Source: Gammaproteobacteria bacterium (GTDB lineage Bacteria; Pseudomonadota; Gammaproteobacteria; Steroidobacterales; GCA-2729495). Taken from it: 36,430 nt of DNA. Under the pieces are notes generated by a model that saw nothing but the letters and a program-made list of their open reading frames with translations, was not told the DNA's origin and did no database searches. The translations under genes were made by a program, and so were the position numbers. The stretch covers positions 1 through 36,430 of the forward strand of contig VGVH01000002.1 in assembly GCA_016874095.1 (NCBI GenBank). Reading direction: 5' to 3'. Positions 31,692 through 36,430 of this stretch are shown in pieces (the first letter of the stretch is position 1; every line of letters begins with the position of its first letter).

Positions 31692-32306
31692 ATGCTCAAT
31701 CGAAATCTCACTCGAAATCTCACTCGGGCCGCCGCCGTGCTGGCGCTCGGGCTGAGCTCCATTGCCCACGGCCTCGAGGAACCTGACCAGGCGTACATCA
31801 CCCCGATGGGCACCTGGATCGATCCTGACGGCAGCATTGCAGGCGACGATCTCGACAGCGGTTTGCAAGGCGGTCAGTTGGCTGTCGGCTACGCCCTCGA
31901 GGACAACTGGAACATCGAACTCGCAGCGCAGCGGCTCACCCTCGAAGCGAAGGATTCGGATGGCGAAATCGACCAGACCGGTCTCGTCCTGAACCTTCTC
32001 AACGTCTACAACCGCTCCGGCCGCTTCGCGCCTTACTGGCTCGCGGGCATCGGCTACGTGAACGACGACGCCGGCGGCAATGTCGGCGACGAGGACAACT
32101 TCCAGGCCCAGGCCGGGGTCGGCCTCTTCAGCCGGTTCTTCGGCGATTTCGCCTCGCTGCGCTCCGAAGTCGTCTACCGCTGGGAAGACGCGGAAGACAG
32201 CCTGAGCGACTGGATGGTCAACGTCGGGGTGCAGATTCCGCTCGGCCGCCGCTCCGCGAAACCCGCGCCGCGCGTTGCTGAACCGGCATCGGCACCAGCA
32301 CCTTAG
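31692..32306 (+). CDS. OmpA-like outer-membrane barrel, 5' part of a broken gene
   Basis: This 204-residue reading frame encodes a signal peptide (AAAVLALGLSSIAHG), then an OmpA-type eight-strand barrel (GGQLAVGYALEDNWNIELAA, YNRSGRFAPYWLAGIGYV, SLRSEVVYRWEDAEDSLSDW). It ends in a Pro/Ala linker at a TAG (32304-32306). In-frame codons after the stop read PPPPPAPPADSDGDGVVDAG, the expected linker and type-3-like repeat, so the stop replaces a codon of an originally longer gene. The N-terminal residues repeat NLTRNLTR, encoded by a tandem 12-nt duplication. The barrel could still be made as a truncated protein, much like that at 9433. Confidence 0.75.
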   Translation: MLNRNLTRNLTRAAAVLALGLSSIAHGLEEPDQAYITPMGTWIDPDGSIAGDDLDSGLQGGQLAVGYALEDNWNIELAAQRLTLEAKDSDGEIDQTGLVLNLLNVYNRSGRFAPYWLAGIGYVNDDAGGNVGDEDNFQAQAGVGLFSRFFGDFASLRSEVVYRWEDAEDSLSDWMVNVGVQIPLGRRSAKPAPRVAEPASAPAP

Positions 32307-32761
32307 CCGCCGCCCCCGCCGGCACCGCCCGCGGATTCCGATGGTGACGGCGTGGTGGACGCGGGCGACCAGGCCCCCACACCCCGCAGGGCGATCGCGT
32401 CAGCGGGCAGGGCTGATCCTGCGATGTGACGCGACAGGTACGCTTTGCAGTCGACTCGGCCGAACTGACGGACGAGGGTCGCGCGACACTCGACGAACTG
32501 GCCGACACGCTGAAGCGGCTGAACTTCATCTCGGGCACTGTCGTCGGGCACACCGACAGCTCCGGCTCCGACGCCTATAACCAGGATCTGTTCCAGCGTC
32601 GCGCCACGACGGCCGCGAACTACCTCGGCGACAGGGGTGTCGGCGCCGGCCGCCTCGCCGTCAGCGGCGCGGGCGAGAGCGAGCCCATTGCGGACAACGC
32701 CACCGCCGAAGGCCGGGCGCAGAATCGGCGGGTCGTGCTGAAGCGCACCGACTGCGATTGA
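32307..32761 (+). pseudogene. OmpA C-terminal domain, disconnected 3' part of the broken gene
   Basis: From 32307 the repeat DSDGDGVVDAGDQ continues in the barrel frame. A single base is then missing after 32372: restoring a T there gives DQCPHTPQGDRVSGQG, and the frame shifts. In the new frame a TGA (32414-32416) stands at the second expected Cys, followed by SCDVTRQVRFAVDSAELTDE and an intact OmpA peptidoglycan-binding domain (VVGHTDSSGSDAYNQDLFQR, RRVVLKRTDCD). An ATG at 32424 leads to a stop; a GTG at 32426 could start the isolated domain of 111 residues, but without a signal peptide. Three lesions (TAG, 1-nt deletion, TGA) separate it from the barrel half. Confidence 0.8.
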
Positions 32762-32773
32762 CGCCGCTTGTGC

Positions 32774-32810
32774 AAAAGGCCCCGGCTGCCTGGCAGCCGG
32801 GGCCTTTTTT
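32774..32810. terminator. Intrinsic terminator between the broken OmpA gene and pilE
   Basis: AAAAGGCCCCGGCTG pairs with CAGCCGGGGCCTTTT around a short CCTGG loop, with T residues to 32810 and A residues on the left arm. It lies between convergent genes and can work in both directions. Confidence 0.9.
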
Positions 32811-32825
32811 CTGGCGCACCCGCCC

Positions 32826-33275
32826 CTACCGCCAGCAGTCCTCGGTGTTGTCGTCGCCGTCGGCGTTTTCCGCCGTACGGAGGGACCGCTCGTTCACGGA
32901 GAAACTGACGCAGTTTTCGTCATCGGTCTGCGCCTCACCGTCCGCTATCGTCGCGGTCGCCACATAGCCCAGCGTGAGGTCGTCCGAGTCGATGTCAAGG
33001 GTGTAATAGCCCCGCTCGGTCGACGGCATGCCGAGCCCGTCAGGTGGCGCCTCCTCCAACTGGGCTGCGGAGGCGTAGGTGTTGTTGGCGAGGTAGAAGC
33101 GCTCCTGGGCTGAAGCCAGGCTAAGCAACGCCGTCGTGGCATCGGCCCGGTTCGCGCGCCGCACGTACTCCCGGTACGACGGGATGCCGATGCCCGCGAG
33201 AGTCGCCGCAATAGCCACCGTCACCATCAGTTCCGTGAGGCTGAATCCCGCCTCAGGTCGCGTTACGCGCAGCAT
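32826..33275 (-). CDS. pilE: Type IV pilin, PilE-like
   Basis: A 149-residue prepilin. The leader MLRVTRPEAG is followed by the class-III signal FSLTELMVTVAIAATLAGIG: cleavage after Gly10, Phe11 methylated by PilD, and Glu15 at position +5 of the mature protein. The hydrophobic helix leads into SYREYVRRANRADATTALLS. A C-terminal Cys pair (ENCVSF and EDCWR) would form the D-region disulphide. It is acidic in the second half. It follows pilY1 by 9 nt on the minus strand, as in gammaproteobacterial minor-pilin operons (pilVWX-pilY1-pilE). Confidence 0.92.
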   Translation of the reverse strand: MLRVTRPEAGFSLTELMVTVAIAATLAGIGIPSYREYVRRANRADATTALLSLASAQERFYLANNTYASAAQLEEAPPDGLGMPSTERGYYTLDIDSDDLTLGYVATATIADGEAQTDDENCVSFSVNERSLRTAENADGDDNTEDCWR

Positions 33276-33284
33276 ACGACTACC

Positions 33285-36200
33285 TCACTCCACGCCGGCC
33301 TGGTTCCAGCGGGTGCGCAGCGGCGGATTCGCGATACCCGGATCGAAGCACTCAACGCCGAGGCACAGGGTGATCTCGGTGCCACTGTCGTCGCCTTCAT
33401 CATCCTCGCAGCCCTCTGCGGTCAGGCAGGTGGTTTCGCCCCCACCACCACCGCCGCCGTCGTCGGGCGCCGAGAAGAAGAACGCAGGATCCGGCACCAG
33501 GCCCCCCTGGTTCAGTTGACGGATGCGGTCCTCCTTGGAGAGGTCCTCGGGGTCCGCGGAGCCGTCGAGGTTCGCGATCGGCGCGCCATCGCCCACCTTG
33601 ACGACGTACAGGCGGTTGAGTCCGCCCGCGGCAACGCAGGCATCACCGTTGCCGCCCGGGGTTAACGAGCTGAAGAACAGGGTATTGTTGAACGTGCGCG
33701 ACTCCGATACGACCTTTTCGCCCGGACCCATCTCCATGCGCAGGCGCCAGCCCTTGGAACCATAGGCCAGCGGCTCGTCCGGCACATCGGTGATATCGGT
33801 GAGGTCGCTGCGCGTGATCGGCTCGTCGTAGTCGTCGGACGAAAGCTGCCGGAAAACGTCGTAGTCCCTCAGGCTGTAGAACTCGTCGTCGGTCCCGGTA
33901 TCGAGAGGGTCTTCGCGGTGGCCCGAGCCGATGTTGATCGCCAGGAAAACCTCGCTGGCGGTAACGATGCGGGCCACGTCGGGCGTGGCGAAGAAGCGCC
34001 GCGAAGCCGCCGTCGTGGGCGTCGTCATGTCGCCGGCACCCAGCGTGGCGAACACCCCGCCTTCCACCAGGTCGGCCACCGGCTTGCCCTGGTAGATGTC
34101 GAAGCGCCAGACCCGCCCACCCATGTCGCCGATGTACATGCGGTCAGCCAGCTTGTCCTGGTTCAGGTCGATCAATCGCACGCCGGCCGGCATGGCGTTC
34201 GTCATGTCCTCCAGGTCGAGGTCATGACTGCTGCCACGGCCCGCGCTCCAGATGAATTCGCCCGTCAGGGCGTCTGCCATGAAGATGGCATTGCCGCGCG
34301 TGTCCTCACGATAGCCGGCATCGTCCTGGCCGGCGTTGTAGCCGCCGGCGAAGATCGCGACGTCACGGATGCTGCCGCCGACCTTCACCTGGGTAATGAC
34401 CGGCGGTGACCAGGTCTGGCCCAGGGACTCGAAGCCGGGGGTCCCGCTCGAAATCTTCCAGAGGAGCTCCGGCGAGTCGCGATCGGTCACATCCAGCGCA
34501 TACAGCGTCTCGCCGCCACGGCGCATGCCGAAGTACAGCAGCACCCGCTCCTCGCCGTCAATGCCCGGCTGGCCGTCGTTGTTGAGGATGTGCAGTGTCA
34601 TCTCGCCATCGAGGCCGTAGCTGCGCGGAATTACCGTGTCGTCCTCATAGAGCCCGTACAGGCGCCCGAGCATTTCCCCCGGGATGTAGGCCCAGCGCTC
34701 CCGGCCATCGGCAGGGTTGACCGCGTGCAGGTAGCCGTCGTTGGTCGAGACGAACACGGTGGCATCCGGACTCGCCTCCGTGCCGCCATAGACGACCATC
34801 GCCGGCCGGACGTGCAGGGGATCGCCCATCTGATGGCGATCGTCATTGGTGGCGCCGTCGTCATCCTCGTCGCGCAGGTCGAGGCCGCGGGCCCACTGGA
34901 TCACGTCGGTACGCTCGGCCACTGGCGCACCGATCATCGTGGCCGTGATACCAACATTCAGGATATTGACGCTGTTGGCGCTCGAGTCGAGATTGTCGCC
35001 GGCGATGTCGGTGAAGAGATTGCGCTCGACGTAGGCCGGCAACTCATGGGCGGCGCCGCCGAGATTGGCCGAGTCGCCGTCGGTCACATCGGACCAGAAA
35101 CTGCGGGAAGAGTTGGCGAAGAATCCCGTGTCATCGTCGACCGCATCGTTGCCGGTGGCGTCGACCAGGCGGCTGCCTTGCAACCGGTATTTCTTCAGGT
35201 TGCCGGGCCAGTGCGCGGTAACCGAGGGCGCGAATACGGAGACGAATACGTCGTCCATGTTCTGCGTGCGATTGAACGCATTGACCGGCGCGGCCGGCGT
35301 GGAGAACGTCGTCGAATTGTTGAGGATCGAGTAGACGATCTCGGTCAGCGCCTGCTGCAGGGTTGCGGCATCGCCCGCGGGGTAGTACTCGCCGCCGCCC
35401 TTGCGCGCGGTCTCCTGCAGGAAGCTCGTATCACCGAGCGCCAGATCGACGCCGAAGCCGATCGCGTAGGTCGTGACGTTCTGCAGGCCCGCGAGCGAGG
35501 TGTCGAGATCGTGGCGGAACAGGTACTCGGCGAGATCGCTCATGCACTCACCGTCAGCCCCTGGCGTACCGCTGCAGGTCGCGTCCGTGACGTTCGCGGC
35601 AAACTCCGGCAGCGCCCGGATCCTGCCCGTCGCTCCCACGTCCCGCGTCGGCAGTCCGTCGGTGAGCAGGATGATGTAGTTGTTCTGGCAGGCGTAGTTG
35701 ACCGGCGTATCGTAGGTGTTGCTTCCCGCGCTGCCCCCGGTGCGCGAGGGCGGAACGCTCAGCACGGGACCGACGTTGCCGTAGTCGACGGCCCGGCCCA
35801 TATAGTACTGGGCAGCCTCGAACAAGGTCTCGGAGAGAGGCGTCCAGGTGCTGGCCGTCAGCGAATTCACCGCCGCGGTCATGCTAGCACGCGAGGTGGC
35901 GATGTTTTCGATGGCGTGGCGCACCGTGCCGCCCTGGTCGGTGTTGAAGTGCATCAGGCCGACGTTGACGCTCGCCAGGTCCGCGAGCAGATCGTTGGTC
36001 ACGTCACGCACGATGCCGATGCGGGTCCGCGTGACCGTGCCGCCCGTTGAAAACCAGTTCAGCCAGTTGCCGTTCCAGATCGTGTATTGGGTGGTCCAGG
36101 TCGGCTCCGCGCTGCGATTCGTGTGCCAGGGTCCGATCGAACCCGTTGCCGCATAGGGCTCGCCGTCGCCCGCGGCCGCACCGTGCGGATTGCCCTCGTC

Positions 36201-36430
36201 ATCCACATCGTTCTGGCATTCCATGGGGCGGTAGTGGCTGCTGCTCAGCGCAACCCATCGGTTCTGGACCGAGCGCCACGACAGCATACGGGCCGAGAAT
36301 ACGCCGTTGTTCACCAGAGCGCCCTGCGACCGCTCGCAGTAATTCGCTGACTTGTAGATCCAGTTCTGGCTGGTGCAAGCCGGAATGGTCGAGGTCGTGG
36401 AGAAATATATGGCGTCGTCCTCGTAGCAAC
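33285..36430 (-). CDS. pilY1: PilY1-type pilus-associated adhesin (5' end outside window)
   Basis: More than 1,040 residues in an open frame that reaches base 36430, so the N-terminus is missing; the first visible residues are CYEDDAIYFSTTS. The N-terminal part contains a von Willebrand A-like domain (RIGIVRDVTNDLLADLASVN, and YIILLTDGLPTRD with the DG metal-site motif). The C-terminal half is the PilC/PilY1 beta-propeller (GDPLHVRPAMVVYGGTEASP, HAVNPADGRERWAYIPGEML, DRMYIGDMGGRVWRFDIYQG). A calcium-type loop occurs at RDEDDDGATNDD. PilY1 sits at the pilus tip, promotes pilus assembly and adhesion, and senses surfaces. The downstream gene is pilE; minor pilin genes are expected beyond the window. 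Confidence 0.93.
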   Translation of the reverse strand, partial: CYEDDAIYFSTTSTIPACTSQNWIYKSANYCERSQGALVNNGVFSARMLSWRSVQNRWVALSSSHYRPMECQNDVDDEGNPHGAAAGDGEPYAATGSIGPWHTNRSAEPTWTTQYTIWNGNWLNWFSTGGTVTRTRIGIVRDVTNDLLADLASVNVGLMHFNTDQGGTVRHAIENIATSRASMTAAVNSLTASTWTPLSETLFEAAQYYMGRAVDYGNVGPVLSVPPSRTGGSAGSNTYDTPVNYACQNNYIILLTDGLPTRDVGATGRIRALPEFAANVTDATCSGTPGADGECMSDLAEYLFRHDLDTSLAGLQNVTTYAIGFGVDLALGDTSFLQETARKGGGEYYPAGDAATLQQALTEIVYSILNNSTTFSTPAAPVNAFNRTQNMDDVFVSVFAPSVTAHWPGNLKKYRLQGSRLVDATGNDAVDDDTGFFANSSRSFWSDVTDGDSANLGGAAHELPAYVERNLFTDIAGDNLDSSANSVNILNVGITATMIGAPVAERTDVIQWARGLDLRDEDDDGATNDDRHQMGDPLHVRPAMVVYGGTEASPDATVFVSTNDGYLHAVNPADGRERWAYIPGEMLGRLYGLYEDDTVIPRSYGLDGEMTLHILNNDGQPGIDGEERVLLYFGMRRGGETLYALDVTDRDSPELLWKISSGTPGFESLGQTWSPPVITQVKVGGSIRDVAIFAGGYNAGQDDAGYREDTRGNAIFMADALTGEFIWSAGRGSSHDLDLEDMTNAMPAGVRLIDLNQDKLADRMYIGDMGGRVWRFDIYQGKPVADLVEGGVFATLGAGDMTTPTTAASRRFFATPDVARIVTASEVFLAINIGSGHREDPLDTGTDDEFYSLRDYDVFRQLSSDDYDEPITRSDLTDITDVPDEPLAYGSKGWRLRMEMGPGEKVVSESRTFNNTLFFSSLTPGGNGDACVAAGGLNRLYVVKVGDGAPIANLDGSADPEDLSKEDRIRQLNQGGLVPDPAFFFSAPDDGGGGGGGETTCLTAEGCEDDEGDDSGTEITLCLGVECFDPGIANPPLRTRWNQAGVE

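Noticed and set aside
34590-36050. 486-codon plus-strand frame within pilY1
   Set aside because: It is antisense to clear PilY1 domains and shows no domain of its own.

Overview
The window is a GC-rich stretch of a proteobacterial chromosome, most likely from a gammaproteobacterium. It has typical housekeeping genes (murI, arfB, a zntB-like gene) and a type IV pilus locus (pilY1, pilE). It also carries outer-membrane OmpA-like barrels and many catabolic oxidoreductases. I saw no rRNA, tRNA, CRISPR array or transposase. Both outermost genes (an F420-biosynthesis gene on the left and pilY1 on the right) are cut by the window ends.

Left part (1-12.9 kb): the 3' part of a CofH/FbiC-type FO synthase is followed by a His-rich SEC-C mini-protein and ArfB. 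On the opposite strand, five tightly packed genes run leftwards from 7517: a PQQ-dependent dehydrogenase, a membrane-anchored coiled-coil protein and three luciferase-like (LLM class) oxidoreductases. FO synthase beside three LLM enzymes suggests an F420-using organism. Divergent from this operon is a tandem alpha/beta-hydrolase-fold protein with no serine nucleophile in either half. It is followed by an outer-membrane barrel protein, a glutathione S-transferase and a second PQQ dehydrogenase.

Middle (12.9-25.7 kb): a DUF6502 regulator-like gene with a strong promoter and an almost leaderless start precedes a DUF5666 lipoprotein. Then come a GT2 glycosyltransferase and murI on the minus strand. 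On the plus strand a DUF1838 gene, an NAD(P)H quinone-reductase-like flavoprotein, a Tat-exported DUF1838 paralogue, an epoxide-hydrolase-like protein and a DUF1244 protein follow each other. After these lie a decayed TPR-protein gene, an M28-like lipoprotein peptidase divergent from a small membrane protein, a fourth LLM oxidoreductase, and an IclR regulator.

Right part (25.8-36.4 kb): an MFS transporter, a small basic protein, a Rieske oxygenase with a split-barrel flavoprotein, an exported SDR, ZntB with an AhpD-like protein, a broken OmpA gene, then pilE and pilY1.

The most unusual observation is a pair of intergenic hairpins (15371-15465 and 18300-18394) built to the same plan: a 35-nt arm, a 25-nt loop and a 35-nt arm. 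The stems are unrelated in sequence, but the loops are identical at 21 of 25 positions when read in the direction of the upstream gene. The four differences are a compensatory GG/CC to CC/GG swap. A conserved loop on a variable stem is the opposite of ordinary REP elements and terminators, and I do not recognise it as a described family.
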